Below are positions 1 to 8,699 of a stretch of 47,619 bases of DNA, piece after piece. Numbering within the stretch: the stretch's first letter is position 1; the number at the start of each line of letters is the position of its first letter. The notes under the pieces are model-generated. The model saw only the letters and a list, made by a program, of their open reading frames with translations, was not told where the DNA came from and did not search any database. A program made the position numbers and the translations under genes. The DNA comes from Clostridia bacterium (GTDB lineage: Bacteria; Bacillota; Clostridia; Lachnospirales; Lachnospiraceae): positions 1 to 47,619 of the forward strand of contig CAJTAT010000016.1 in NCBI GenBank assembly GCA_910574475.1, written 5' to 3'.

Positions 1-105
1 GTTACTGGACATTTCAATTATACCACAGACCAGTGAGGAGTTGTTTTATTTTGTAACAAAGAGAATCCCGTATTTATGCGGGTTCTGGCGTTTCGCAAAC
101 GCCTA
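1..105 (-). mobile_element. Left (5') end of an IS1182-like element, copy A, partial
   Basis: Positions 1-105 are the exact reverse complement of 10694-10798, the first 105 bp of the complete IS1182-like element described below. The outer tip is at 105 (TAGGCGTTTGCGAAAC read on the minus strand), so the element points left and its transposase lies outside the window. The stretch contains the same two small hairpins as copy B (GGCGTTT/AAACGCC and CCCG/CGGG). The target duplication of this copy cannot be checked because its other end is not visible. Confidence 0.9.
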
Positions 106-137
106 AGCTATAAATAAAAGAGTAAGGAGTGATTGTT

Positions 138-914
138 ATGTCAACAATATTTAATCATTTTTGCAAAGATAGAAATGCGTTTATCAACCCTTGTGATACG
201 ACAGAGAAGATTATCGGTTTTCCAGAGGTATGTATCACTACATTTTCAGAAAGTATTATTAAAGATTTTACTTTGAATCATACGGCTAAAGTAATTGCGA
301 ATTTATATTCAGCGAATGGAATCATACCTGTATATGAAATAGAATACGCTGGGAACAAGATGGGAATATTTTTATCCAGAGTAGGAGCCCCTGCTTGTGT
401 AGCTGGTTTAGAAGAAATGATTGCTTTGGGCGCTAAAAAAATCATACAGTTTGGGTGCTGTGGCGTATTAAATCAATCTCTTGTTGGAAGCAAAATCATT
501 ATTCCATCGTCAGCCGTTCGGGATGAAGGTACGAGTTACCATTATCTTCCAGAAAGTGAAGAAATAAATGCAGATAGTTCTTCTATTGAGACAACAATAC
601 AGTGTTTAGAAAAGCATGAGATTCCATATGTAATAGGAAAAGTCTGGACTACCGATGCAATTTATAGAGAAACACAGACAATTATCGAAGAGCGTAAAGC
701 ACAGGGGTGCATCGCTGTTGAAATGGAATGTTCAGCTTCTTTAGCAGTCGCTAAATTTAGGGATATACCGTTGATTCAATTTTTTTACGGGGCAGATAAC
801 CTGGATTCTGATATGTGGGAACCAAAAGATTTAACGGATTATGGAAAAAGGTGTGGAAATAAGTATATGACCATAGCTTTGGAATGTGCAAAGTTACATT
901 TTTCCTTAGAATAG
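138..914 (+). CDS. Nucleoside phosphorylase (PNP/UDP phosphorylase family)
   Basis: 258 aa, the usual length for the PNP_UDP_1 family of purine-nucleoside and uridine phosphorylases, which split nucleosides with phosphate into a base and ribose-1-phosphate in the cytoplasm. Seen: a glycine-rich core at about residues 99-110 (GAKKIIQFGCCG) and the family substrate-binding motif VEMEC at 194-198, where the glutamates normally hold the ribose. The start is ATG 138, with AAGGAG at 124-129 placed 8 nt upstream; a GTG at 129 overlaps that site and is rejected. Purine versus uridine specificity cannot be read from the sequence. The IS copy A ends only 32 bp upstream of the start, so the native promoter was probably displaced. 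A TATAAA at 109-114 just outside the IS tip could serve as a -10, but no good -35 accompanies it. Confidence 0.85.
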   Translation: MSTIFNHFCKDRNAFINPCDTTEKIIGFPEVCITTFSESIIKDFTLNHTAKVIANLYSANGIIPVYEIEYAGNKMGIFLSRVGAPACVAGLEEMIALGAKKIIQFGCCGVLNQSLVGSKIIIPSSAVRDEGTSYHYLPESEEINADSSSIETTIQCLEKHEIPYVIGKVWTTDAIYRETQTIIEERKAQGCIAVEMECSASLAVAKFRDIPLIQFFYGADNLDSDMWEPKDLTDYGKRCGNKYMTIALECAKLHFSLE

Positions 915-961
915 CGCGGTGATGAATCCATCTTATCTGAGATAAAAGTGAAAACACCTAC

Positions 962-990
962 TTGACAAATGGAAACTTCAGGAATATAAT
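962..990 (+). promoter_or_regulatory. Sigma-70-type promoter of cysK-metY
   Basis: TTGACA at 962-967 and TATAAT at 985-990, separated by exactly 17 bp: a full consensus promoter. The predicted leader is only about 45 nt, which leaves no room for a riboswitch or T-box, so any sulfur control must be by a DNA-binding protein. I see no clear operator. Confidence 0.9.
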
Positions 991-1041
991 GTTTTATAGA
1001 TAAAACCAAGTAAACAAATAGGAAAAGTAGGAGATGAAAAA

Positions 1042-1974
1042 ATGGCACATATTTATAAGGGGACATTGGAATTAATCGGAAATACGCCTCTGGTGGAAAT
1101 TGTAAATGTGGAGAAAAAGCTTGGACTGGAGGCCACTATCCTGGTCAAACTGGAATATTTCAATCCGGCTGGAAGCGCAAAGGACAGAATTGCCAAGGCT
1201 ATGATCGAGGATGCAGAAAAAAGAGGAATTTTAAAGAAAGGCTCTGTCATCATTGAACCTACTTCCGGCAATACGGGAATTGGCCTTGCCTCAATTGCAG
1301 CAGTTAAGGGATATCGTATTATTTTGACTATGCCAGAGACTATGAGCGCGGAGAGAAGGAATATCCTGAAGGCATACGGAGCAGAGCTGGTTCTCACTGA
1401 CGGGGCCAAAGGGATGACGGGAGCCATTGAAAAAGCAGAAGAGCTGGCAAAAGAGATTCCTGATAGCTTTATTCCGGGACAATTTGTGAATCCGGCCAAC
1501 CCAGCTATTCACAGAGAGACCACAGGACCAGAGATCTGGAAGGATACAGATGGAAAGGTAGATATTGTGATTGCCGGGGTTGGAACAGGGGGGACCCTGA
1601 CAGGCGTTGGCGAATATCTAAAATCAAAAAATCCTGATATCAAGGTAGTGGCAGTGGAACCAGCATCCTCTCCAGTACTCTCAGAGGGTAAAAGCGGTCC
1701 TCATAAGCTCCAAGGGATTGGCGCAGGATTTGTTCCTGAGGTGTTGAATACAAAGATTTATGACGAAATTATCAAAATTGAAAATGAGGATGCTTTTGTG
1801 TATGGAAAGCTTCTGGCTAAGCAGGAGGGAGTCCTGGTAGGCATTTCCTCAGGAGCGGCGCTATGTGCAGCGATAAAAGAGGCAAAAAGCCCAGAAAACA
1901 AGGGAAAGACAATCGTGACAATCCTCCCGGATACAGGAGACCGCTATTATTCCACACCACTTTTTACAGAATAA
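1042..1974 (+). CDS. cysK: Cysteine synthase (O-acetylserine sulfhydrylase)
   Basis: 310 aa, typical CysK length. It makes L-cysteine from O-acetylserine and sulfide with pyridoxal phosphate (PLP) in the cytoplasm. Seen: PLP lysine in PAGSAKDR (K47), the substrate loop PTSGNTG at 73-79, and the phosphate-binding loop GTGGT at 181-185. It has its own consensus promoter, and a GTAGGAG ribosome site precedes ATG 1042. metY follows after 15 bp, so the two are almost certainly co-transcribed and form a compact sulfide-fixing unit for cysteine and homocysteine. CysK rather than CysM is chosen from overall resemblance; cystathionine beta-synthase-like activity cannot be excluded. Confidence 0.95.
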   Translation: MAHIYKGTLELIGNTPLVEIVNVEKKLGLEATILVKLEYFNPAGSAKDRIAKAMIEDAEKRGILKKGSVIIEPTSGNTGIGLASIAAVKGYRIILTMPETMSAERRNILKAYGAELVLTDGAKGMTGAIEKAEELAKEIPDSFIPGQFVNPANPAIHRETTGPEIWKDTDGKVDIVIAGVGTGGTLTGVGEYLKSKNPDIKVVAVEPASSPVLSEGKSGPHKLQGIGAGFVPEVLNTKIYDEIIKIENEDAFVYGKLLAKQEGVLVGISSGAALCAAIKEAKSPENKGKTIVTILPDTGDRYYSTPLFTE

Positions 1975-1989
1975 AGGAGAACATGAACC

Positions 1990-3300
1990 ATGGCAGAAAA
2001 ACTAACCAGAGAACATAGAGACTTAAAATTTGAAACGTTACAGCTTCATGTGGGGCAGGAAAAACCGGATCCGGTGACAGACGCCAGGGCGGTACCCATC
2101 TATCAGACTTCTTCTTATGTATTCCACAATAGCGACCATGCGGCAGCGCGTTTTGGACTGACGGATGCAGGCAATATCTACGGCAGGCTGACGAATCCTA
2201 CAGAGGATGTGTTTGAACAGAGAATCGCAGCCCTGGAAGGCGGTGTGGCAGCCCTTGCAGTTGCCTCCGGCGCGGCGGCAATCACTTATACCATTGAAAA
2301 CCTGGCCCAGAACGGGGAGCACATTGTGGCAGCTAAGAATATTTATGGGGGAACTTTTAATCTGCTTTTACATACCCTACCCCAGTATGGGATCACCACT
2401 ACATTTGTGGATATCTTTCATTACGATGAGGTAGAGGCGGCTATTCAGGAAAATACAAAGGCTGTCTTTATTGAAACCCTGGGAAACCCCAACTCGGATG
2501 TAGTGGACATTGAAGCTATTGCAAAGATCGCCCATGCCCATCAGATTCCTCTGGTGATTGATAATACTTTTGCCACACCTTATCTGGTAAGGCCCATAGA
2601 ATACGGTGCAGACATTGTCGTACATTCTGCTACGAAATTTATCGGGGGTCATGGGACTACTATCGGCGGCGTTATAGTGGACAGCGGAAAGTTTGACTGG
2701 GAGGCTTCCGGCAAATTTGCGTCTCTGACAGAGCCGAATCCCAGCTATCACGGAGTGAGCTTTACAAAAGCAGTAGGACCGGCGGCATTTGTGACTAAGA
2801 TACGAGCCATTCTTTTGCGGGACACAGGCGCGACTCTTTCTCCCTTCCACGCATTTTTCTTCCTGCAGGGCCTTGAGACCTTATCTTTACGTGTGGAACG
2901 CCATGTGGAAAATGCCTTAAAGGTGGTAGAATATTTAAATCAGCATCCTCAGGTGGAAGCTGTCCATCACCCATCGGTGACAGAAGATGAGAAGCAGAAG
3001 GCTCTTTACCAGAAGTATTTCCCCAAGGGCGGCGGTTCCATTTTCACCTTTGAGATAAAAGGGGATGCAAAGAAGGCCAAAGACTTTATTGACAATCTGG
3101 AACTCTTCTCCCTGTTGGCGAATGTGGCAGATGTAAAATCCCTGGTTATTCATCCGGCGACGACGACCCACAGTCAGTGCACAGACGAGGAGCTTCTGGA
3201 TCAGGGAATTAAGCCAAATACCATCCGTCTTTCTATTGGCACAGAACACATCGACGACATCATTCAGGATTTAGAGGAAGCATTTAAAGCAGTAAAATAA
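1990..3300 (+). CDS. metY: O-acetylhomoserine sulfhydrylase (MetY type)
   Basis: 436 aa, the length of O-acetylhomoserine (thiol)-lyases, about 40-50 residues longer than cystathionine gamma-synthases. A PLP enzyme of the Cys/Met metabolism family that makes homocysteine from O-acetylhomoserine and sulfide. Seen: the PLP lysine in SATKFIGGHG (K216) and the DNTFATP motif at 191-197. Start ATG 1990 follows AAAGGAG near 1974-1980; an ATG at 1983 is out of frame. It is the second gene of the cysK operon and is followed by a strong terminator, so the unit has just two genes. The exact acyl donor is inferred from family resemblance. Confidence 0.92.
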   Translation: MAEKLTREHRDLKFETLQLHVGQEKPDPVTDARAVPIYQTSSYVFHNSDHAAARFGLTDAGNIYGRLTNPTEDVFEQRIAALEGGVAALAVASGAAAITYTIENLAQNGEHIVAAKNIYGGTFNLLLHTLPQYGITTTFVDIFHYDEVEAAIQENTKAVFIETLGNPNSDVVDIEAIAKIAHAHQIPLVIDNTFATPYLVRPIEYGADIVVHSATKFIGGHGTTIGGVIVDSGKFDWEASGKFASLTEPNPSYHGVSFTKAVGPAAFVTKIRAILLRDTGATLSPFHAFFFLQGLETLSLRVERHVENALKVVEYLNQHPQVEAVHHPSVTEDEKQKALYQKYFPKGGGSIFTFEIKGDAKKAKDFIDNLELFSLLANVADVKSLVIHPATTTHSQCTDEELLDQGIKPNTIRLSIGTEHIDDIIQDLEEAFKAVK

Positions 3301-3309
3301 GCAGCAAAA

Positions 3310-3358
3310 TATAACACAATGCATCTGTAAAACAGAATTGCATTGTGTTATACTTTTA
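3310..3358 (+). terminator. Terminator after metY
   Basis: A perfect 14-bp inverted repeat (TATAACACAATGCA at 3310-3323, complement at 3339-3352) with a 15-nt loop, followed by CTTTTAAT. The stem is AT-rich and the T run short, so strength is uncertain, but it sits exactly at the end of the cysK-metY operon. Confidence 0.75.
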
Positions 3359-3386
3359 ATCAGGAAAATTTATAAGGAGGAAGATT

Positions 3387-4178
3387 ATGGTAGTGATAGA
3401 CCAGGAACAATGCATTGGCTGTGGCGCCTGTGCAAAAGATTGCCCGGGAAAAGCCATTCGCCTGGAGGATGAGAAAGCGCAGATTGTCCGCACCTGCATC
3501 CAGTGTGGCCACTGTGTGGCCATATGCCCCGTAAAGGCTGTTTCTATTCCTGAATATGAAATGGAAGATGTGGAAGAATATGTACCAGAAACATTTCAGA
3601 TTTCGCCGGAGAACTTTCTGCATGCAATAAAGTTTCGCCGGAGTATTCGTAACTTCACAAAAGAGCCTATCGAGAGGGAAAAGCTGGAGCGTATTCTTAA
3701 GGCAGGCCGCTATACGGCAACGGCCCGGAATCTCCAGGCATGTACCTTTGTGCTGGTACAGGAACGGTTGGAAGAATTTAAGCTTCTCCTGTGGCAGGAA
3801 ATGCCTGGGATTGTGGAAAAGCTAAAGGAAAGTGCTCCTGTCTATGGGAAGATGTTTGGCCGGTTTTATGAAAAATGGAGACAGAACCCAGAAGATGACA
3901 ATTTATTTTTCAATACCACATCTTTTCTGGTGGTGGCTTCAGAAAACCCTTTGGATGGAGGTCTGGCAGCGTCTAACATGGAAAATATGGCTGTGGCTGA
4001 GGGAGGGGGCGTTCTCTATAGCGGCTATCTGATGCGGATTATCTCCTCCAGTGAGACTTTGCGCTCCTGGCTGGAAATTGGAGAAAAGCCAGTATCCTGC
4101 TGTATGCTCCTGGGATATCCTGCTGTCTCCTATAAGAGGACTGCCCCCAGAAAAGAGGCAGAGATTCTTTGGAAGTAA
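3387..4178 (+). CDS. Ferredoxin-nitroreductase fusion protein
   Basis: 263 aa. Residues 1-50 hold two 4Fe-4S binding motifs (C9, C12, C15, C19 and C37, C40, C43, C47, each followed by Pro). Residues about 78-263 are a nitroreductase-like FMN domain starting with the typical RRSIRNF motif (FRRSIRNFTKEPI). Such fusions accept electrons through the clusters and reduce flavin-bound substrates; the physiological substrate is not known. Good ribosome site AAGGAGG upstream of ATG 3387. It leads the run of four plus-strand genes up to 8087 (11 bp to the next gene), so it may be co-transcribed with the LRR-VWA-MoxR genes, although no shared function is obvious. Confidence 0.9.
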   Translation: MVVIDQEQCIGCGACAKDCPGKAIRLEDEKAQIVRTCIQCGHCVAICPVKAVSIPEYEMEDVEEYVPETFQISPENFLHAIKFRRSIRNFTKEPIEREKLERILKAGRYTATARNLQACTFVLVQERLEEFKLLLWQEMPGIVEKLKESAPVYGKMFGRFYEKWRQNPEDDNLFFNTTSFLVVASENPLDGGLAASNMENMAVAEGGGVLYSGYLMRIISSSETLRSWLEIGEKPVSCCMLLGYPAVSYKRTAPRKEAEILWK

Positions 4179-4188
4179 GAGATAAGAT

Positions 4189-5214
4189 ATGAAGGTTCTG
4201 TATGAAAACACAGGTGGAGAAATTAGAGTTTGGCGCTTTTATTCCTATGGAGGGGAGGCAGAGGTGCCGGATTGTATTGAGGGGTGTCCGGTGACAGAGC
4301 TGGCGCCCTACGCTTTTTCTGCTCATATGGAGGAGGAAAAGCTGGAGACTGGGCTTAAAGAGGGGCGCTTTTTACTGGCCGACACCGGAGAAGAGTCTGC
4401 TGTAAATCGAGTACCTCCGAGACAAAAAGAGACAGAAGATACCCTATCTATGCTTCCTTTGGCATTAAAGGGCATGGAGCTTAGAAAACTTAACCTTCCC
4501 CGCACTTTAAAGAAAATTGGCGCCTATGCTTTTTACAACTGTAATGCCCTGGAAAAACTAAGCTTTTTTGGCGGCCTTAAGGATTTGGGAGCAGGACTTT
4601 TTACGGGCTGCCACCATTTGAAAGAGCTTCATGTGACCCTGGAGAGAGGAGAGAGCTCTTGCCTTCAGGAAATTTTGATGGAAGTGCCGGAAAAGCTTTC
4701 AGTAACTCTTCATGGAAATGAGGAGGCCCGCCTGATCTTTCCAGAATTTTACGAGGAAGGGGTGGAGAACACACCTGCACGGATTTTGATGACGAAAATG
4801 CATGGAAGCGGGATGAATTACCGGAACTGCTTTTATCAAAAGGTTTTTGACTTTCAAGCTTACGACCAGTGTTTTTACCGGGCCAGGGCGGAGGAAGACT
4901 TTGCCACTGTCTTTGGGATGGCGGTGGGACGCCTTTTATATCCCTGGGAGCTTGGAGCTGATAAAAAAGCAGCGTATGAGGATTATATTTGTAACCACTT
5001 GGAGGAGGCTGCCAGAAAAGCGGTAGGGGAGCGGGAGAAAAAGCTTTTGATTTATCTCACAGAAACATTTGTCCTGCCCCATTCAAATGGAAGGGATATG
5101 TTAAAAGGTATGATTGATCTGGCAACGTCAGAGGGTTATACAGAAGGAGCTGCCTGGCTTTTGGATGTGCTGCACCGGACATTTCAGACAGGAGCAAAAG
5201 TATTTGAGCTTTAG
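4189..5214 (+). CDS. BspA-type leucine-rich repeat protein, MoxR/VWA-linked
   Basis: 341 aa, no signal peptide or membrane segment, so cytoplasmic. Seen: LRR_5/BspA-type repeats at about residues 26-45 and 97-150, with the hallmark pattern LxxLxLPxxLxxIGxxAFxxC. The C-terminal 180 residues are unrelated to the repeats and I do not recognise them; they are rich in aromatic and charged residues. BspA repeats usually mediate protein contact. The gene ends 9 bp before the VWA gene, which itself overlaps the AAA gene, so the three are very probably one unit. I infer that this protein is a substrate adaptor or target of the AAA/VWA pair, but nothing in the sequence proves it. Confidence 0.75.
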   Translation: MKVLYENTGGEIRVWRFYSYGGEAEVPDCIEGCPVTELAPYAFSAHMEEEKLETGLKEGRFLLADTGEESAVNRVPPRQKETEDTLSMLPLALKGMELRKLNLPRTLKKIGAYAFYNCNALEKLSFFGGLKDLGAGLFTGCHHLKELHVTLERGESSCLQEILMEVPEKLSVTLHGNEEARLIFPEFYEEGVENTPARILMTKMHGSGMNYRNCFYQKVFDFQAYDQCFYRARAEEDFATVFGMAVGRLLYPWELGADKKAAYEDYICNHLEEAARKAVGEREKKLLIYLTETFVLPHSNGRDMLKGMIDLATSEGYTEGAAWLLDVLHRTFQTGAKVFEL

Positions 5215-5223
5215 GGGGAATTT

Positions 5224-6573
5224 ATGGTTCGTCCCATTCAGGAAGAGCAGGAATTACAATTAAAAAAAGAAGCTCTGGGTCTTAAGATTTTAAGCCAGTC
5301 CCAAAGTGAACTGCATCTTAATATGCGGTTTCTGGATGTGGCTCTGGGAAGCCTGCCTTTCGTACCGGGCGGAGGCGTGGATCCTGCGGGGACAGAGGGA
5401 GAGCATCTCTACTTTTTGCCAGAAAGCCTTTTTGAAGAGTATCAGAAGGGGAGGGCTTTTGTGACCCATCTGTATTTGCATACGGTATTTCACTGTCTGT
5501 TTGCCCACCCCTTCTTTCGAAAGGGTAGAGATCAGGAATACTGGAATCTGGCCTGTGACGTGGCTGCGGAGGCTTTAATAGATAGTCTGTATCTGAAATG
5601 CGTGCACCTTTCCAGAGGAGCTTTTCGTGCTTCTGTGTATGCGCAGCTTAAGGAACAGATGCCAGTTTTGACGGCAGAGGGAATCTACAGGGAGCTTTGC
5701 AAGATGGAGCTTAAGGGAGGCCTGCTGGAACGGTGGAAGCGAGAATTTTACTTTGACGATCACAGTCTCTGGGAGAGCGAGAATCCGCCGGCAAAGCAAG
5801 CCCAGAATCGAAAAAAATGGGATGAGATTCGGGAACGGATGCAGACGGAACTGGAAATATTTTCCAAAGAAGCCTCGCAGGGAGCCCAGGAACTTTTGGA
5901 ACAAGTGCGCATTGAGAATCGGACCCGCTATGATTATCGGGAATTCTTAAGGAAGTTCGCTGTGCTAAAAGAAGAGATTCAGGTGGATCTGGACAGTTTT
6001 GACTATATCTTCTACAATTATGGCATGTCCCTCTATGGGAATATGCCACTGATAGAACCTCAGGAGACAAAAGAGATTCAGAAGATCGAAGAATTTGTCA
6101 TTGTGATTGACACTTCTATGTCCTGTAAAGGCCATCTGGTCCGACGCTTTTTGGAGGAGACTTACAGTGTGCTTCGAGAGTCAGAAAGCTTTTTCCACAG
6201 GCTTCGGATTCATATTATTCAGTGCGACGAGATGGTGAGAGCGGATGATGTGATTTCAGACAGCCAGGAGTTAAAAAATTATATGGAGCATTTTACAGTC
6301 AAAGGAGAGGGAGGCACAGACTTTCGCCCGGCCTTTGCCTATGTGGAAGAATTGCTGGCGAAAAAAGAATTTCACAGGCTGAGAGGGTTACTCTATTTTA
6401 CCGACGGATATGGGACTTTTCCGGTAAAAATGCCTTCTTATGAGACTGCGTTTATCTTTATGAAAGAAGATTACCGGGATGTGGATGTACCCCCCTGGGC
6501 CATAAAGCTGATTTTGGATACAGAGGAGGCCTTCTATCATGAGACGGGGGAGAAAGGAAGGGGACAGGCATGA
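5224..6573 (+). CDS. VWA-domain protein with metallopeptidase-like (DUF2201-type) N-terminus
   Basis: 449 aa, cytoplasmic. The N-terminal part resembles the putative metallopeptidase half of DUF2201 proteins: HTVFH at 86-90 followed by H95 and WNLACDVAAE at 107-116. The glutamate of HExxH is replaced (HTVFH), so peptidase activity is doubtful. The C-terminal von Willebrand A domain has an intact metal-ion adhesion site: D296, S298, S300 (DTSMS), T365 (GGTDF) and D394 (FTDG). Such VWA proteins work with MoxR ATPases, and the next gene is one, overlapping by 4 nt (ATGA). Ribosome site AGGGGGAA before ATG 5224. The function of the complex is unknown; in other MoxR/VWA pairs the role is metal or cofactor insertion or chaperone-like remodelling. 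Confidence 0.85.
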   Translation: MVRPIQEEQELQLKKEALGLKILSQSQSELHLNMRFLDVALGSLPFVPGGGVDPAGTEGEHLYFLPESLFEEYQKGRAFVTHLYLHTVFHCLFAHPFFRKGRDQEYWNLACDVAAEALIDSLYLKCVHLSRGAFRASVYAQLKEQMPVLTAEGIYRELCKMELKGGLLERWKREFYFDDHSLWESENPPAKQAQNRKKWDEIRERMQTELEIFSKEASQGAQELLEQVRIENRTRYDYREFLRKFAVLKEEIQVDLDSFDYIFYNYGMSLYGNMPLIEPQETKEIQKIEEFVIVIDTSMSCKGHLVRRFLEETYSVLRESESFFHRLRIHIIQCDEMVRADDVISDSQELKNYMEHFTVKGEGGTDFRPAFAYVEELLAKKEFHRLRGLLYFTDGYGTFPVKMPSYETAFIFMKEDYRDVDVPPWAIKLILDTEEAFYHETGEKGRGQA

Positions 6574-8087
6574 ATATCAAACGTGCAAAACAGGAGATTA
6601 AGGATGCAGTGGATGCGTATTTCTTAAAGGATGAATATGGAGATTATGAGATTCCCACAGTGCGCCAGAGGCCCATTTTGTTGCTGGGAGCCCCGGGAAT
6701 CGGTAAGACTCAAATTATGGAGCAGATTGCAAGGGAATGTGGCATAGGTTTGGTGGCCTATACGATTACCCATCACACCCGCCAGAGTGCCATCGGCCTT
6801 CCCTTTATTACAGAAAAAGAGTATGGCGGCCGGAAAATGGCAGTCACAGAGTATACCATGAGTGAGATTGTGGCTTCTATTTTTGATAAGATGGAGAGGA
6901 CAGGACTTGAGGAAGGAATTCTCTTTATCGATGAAATCAATTGTGTCTCTGAGACTTTGGCGCCCGCTATGCTGCAGTTTCTTCAATGTAAAACCTTTGG
7001 AAGCCATCAGATTCCCCAAGGTTGGATCATTGTGGCAGCGGGAAATCCGCCTGAGTACAACAAGTCTGTCCGGGAGTTTGATGTGGTGACAATGGACCGG
7101 GTCAAAAAGATTCAGGTAGAGCCAGACTTTGGAGTGTGGAAAGAGTATGCAGCCCAGGTTCACATTCATTCAGCTATTCTTTCTTATCTGAATTTGAGGC
7201 CTCAATATTTTTATCACATGGAAAATACAGTGGATGGCAGGTGTTTTGCCACTCCAAGAGGATGGGAGGATTTGTCCCGACTTCTGGAAGTCTATGAAAA
7301 GTTGGGAAAACAGGTGGATAAAGAGGTGGCGGGGCAGTACCTTCAGCACGAGCGGATAGCCCGGGATTTTTCCAATTATCTGGAACTATATTACAAATAT
7401 GAGAGGGATTACCGGATTCAGGAAATTTTGGCGGGAAGGATACAGGAAGATCTGCTTAAGAAAATCGGCCACGCGCCCTTTGACGAGCGGGTCAGTGTGA
7501 CGGGTCTCCTTCTGTCGGGATGTACCAGGCAGTTTCGAAAGCTTCATCAACAGGAGCGGTTTGTAGAGCGTCTGTTTGGGAATCTGAAAGAAGTCGGAAA
7601 GGTTTTGAAGGAAGATGAGAGGGCAGGTGCTGCTTCCTGGGAACTTTTGGACAAGATGCAGGTGGAGACAGAAGAATTGCGGGAAAAGAAAAAGGAAGCT
7701 GGCCTTTTGGACAGGGAGGAGGAACATGAGCTTCTCCGTCTGAGTGAAACCCTGTCAACCTACGGAAATGTACTGAAAAAGGAAGTGCCGGAGGATGGAA
7801 ACAGAGCTTTTGACAGACTGAGAGAACTTTTTCAGACTGAGCGTGACTGCTATGAGAAGCTCTTTCATGATTGCAAAGAATGTCTGGAGCATGCCTTTGA
7901 TTTTATGGAAGCAGCCTTTGGAGATAGTCAGGAGATGGTGATTTTCCTCACAGAGCTGAATACAGACAGGGCAGCGGCAGCCTTTTTGCAAGAGTATGCC
8001 TGTGAGCGGTATGACAGATATAACCAAAGGCTTTTATTTGAGAAATGTGATCGGGAGATTTTAGAGGAGATCAGGACGCTTTCCTAA
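6570..8087 (+). CDS. MoxR-type AAA ATPase
   Basis: 505 aa. AAA core in the first 200 residues: Walker A GAPGIGKT at 40-47, Walker B ILFIDE at 117-122, sensor-1 N159 in AAGNPP, and an arginine-finger candidate R177. All catalytic residues look intact, so it should hydrolyse ATP. Residues about 300-505 form a long charged helical tail not seen in ordinary 330-aa MoxR proteins. Start ATG 6570 overlaps the stop of the VWA gene, indicating translational coupling and a stoichiometric complex. Its last 27 nt overlap the 3' end of the minus-strand flavoprotein gene, and I see no terminator there. Likely partner: the VWA protein, with the LRR protein as third component. Confidence 0.9.
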   Translation: MNIKRAKQEIKDAVDAYFLKDEYGDYEIPTVRQRPILLLGAPGIGKTQIMEQIARECGIGLVAYTITHHTRQSAIGLPFITEKEYGGRKMAVTEYTMSEIVASIFDKMERTGLEEGILFIDEINCVSETLAPAMLQFLQCKTFGSHQIPQGWIIVAAGNPPEYNKSVREFDVVTMDRVKKIQVEPDFGVWKEYAAQVHIHSAILSYLNLRPQYFYHMENTVDGRCFATPRGWEDLSRLLEVYEKLGKQVDKEVAGQYLQHERIARDFSNYLELYYKYERDYRIQEILAGRIQEDLLKKIGHAPFDERVSVTGLLLSGCTRQFRKLHQQERFVERLFGNLKEVGKVLKEDERAGAASWELLDKMQVETEELREKKKEAGLLDREEEHELLRLSETLSTYGNVLKKEVPEDGNRAFDRLRELFQTERDCYEKLFHDCKECLEHAFDFMEAAFGDSQEMVIFLTELNTDRAAAAFLQEYACERYDRYNQRLLFEKCDREILEEIRTLS

Positions 8088-8699
8088 ATCTTTCGCTTTC
8101 CCACCATTCTCTTTTATCATCTGCCGCCATCCCATCTGTCCCGCCATACGATATAGAAATCTGGGAAAAGCAACAGACACATAATGATTTTCCTGTGTTC
8201 TCTGCTGAATAATATTATCAGCTAGTATTTTAAGGGCCTTGTCAATTGGCGCCTTCGGCCCATGCCCATTCTTGACCGTGGGGGCTGCGTTAAGGGCGCC
8301 TCCTCCGCCTATACCTACACCGCCGCCAAAGATGCAGCCGCTTCTGGCACACCAATTTTCGAAGAGCTTCAGAGCAAATTTGGCTTGGATACCCTCATAG
8401 AAACCGCAATTAACGATACCGTAAGTATGTATATTGGGATTCTGCCAGGAAACTTTTTCAAGCTGAATCAGGCAGGACAAAAGGTGTGAGGGGATCCCAT
8501 CTACATAAAGGGGACATGAGAATACTAATGTATCAGCATCTTTCAATTCTTCTAATACTTCTTCAGAAAGAATCGTTTTATGAAATCCTATCTCTATAAT
8601 TTCTGCTTTTTTTGCAAGGTGAGACTTTAAGTCTTTCAAAAGAGCACCGCTGACGCTGTTATTAACTTTTGGACTTCCGCTGATCAACGCAATCTTCAT
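8061..8699 (-). CDS. Flavodoxin-fold NAD(P)H-dependent FMN oxidoreductase
   Basis: 212 aa. The N-terminus MKIALISGSPKVNNS is the FMN-phosphate loop of the flavodoxin_2/FMN reductase superfamily, and SCPLYVDGIPSHL at about 80-92 matches the second flavin loop. Probably a cytoplasmic FMN-binding reductase; the substrate is unknown. It is the second gene of a minus-strand pair: its ATG overlaps the stop of the upstream gene (ATGA, 8696-8699). Its 3' end runs 27 nt into the convergent AAA ATPase gene. Alternative: a quinone or azo reductase; the sequence does not discriminate. Confidence 0.85.
   Translation of the reverse strand: MKIALISGSPKVNNSVSGALLKDLKSHLAKKAEIIEIGFHKTILSEEVLEELKDADTLVFSCPLYVDGIPSHLLSCLIQLEKVSWQNPNIHTYGIVNCGFYEGIQAKFALKLFENWCARSGCIFGGGVGIGGGGALNAAPTVKNGHGPKAPIDKALKILADNIIQQRTQENHYVSVAFPRFLYRMAGQMGWRQMIKENGGKAKDLGKRPDLL

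Noticed and set aside
5711..6070. Long antisense frames under the VWA, MutL and other genes
   Set aside because: These are shadows of well-supported genes on the other strand, with no ribosome sites and proline/serine-rich nonsense composition.
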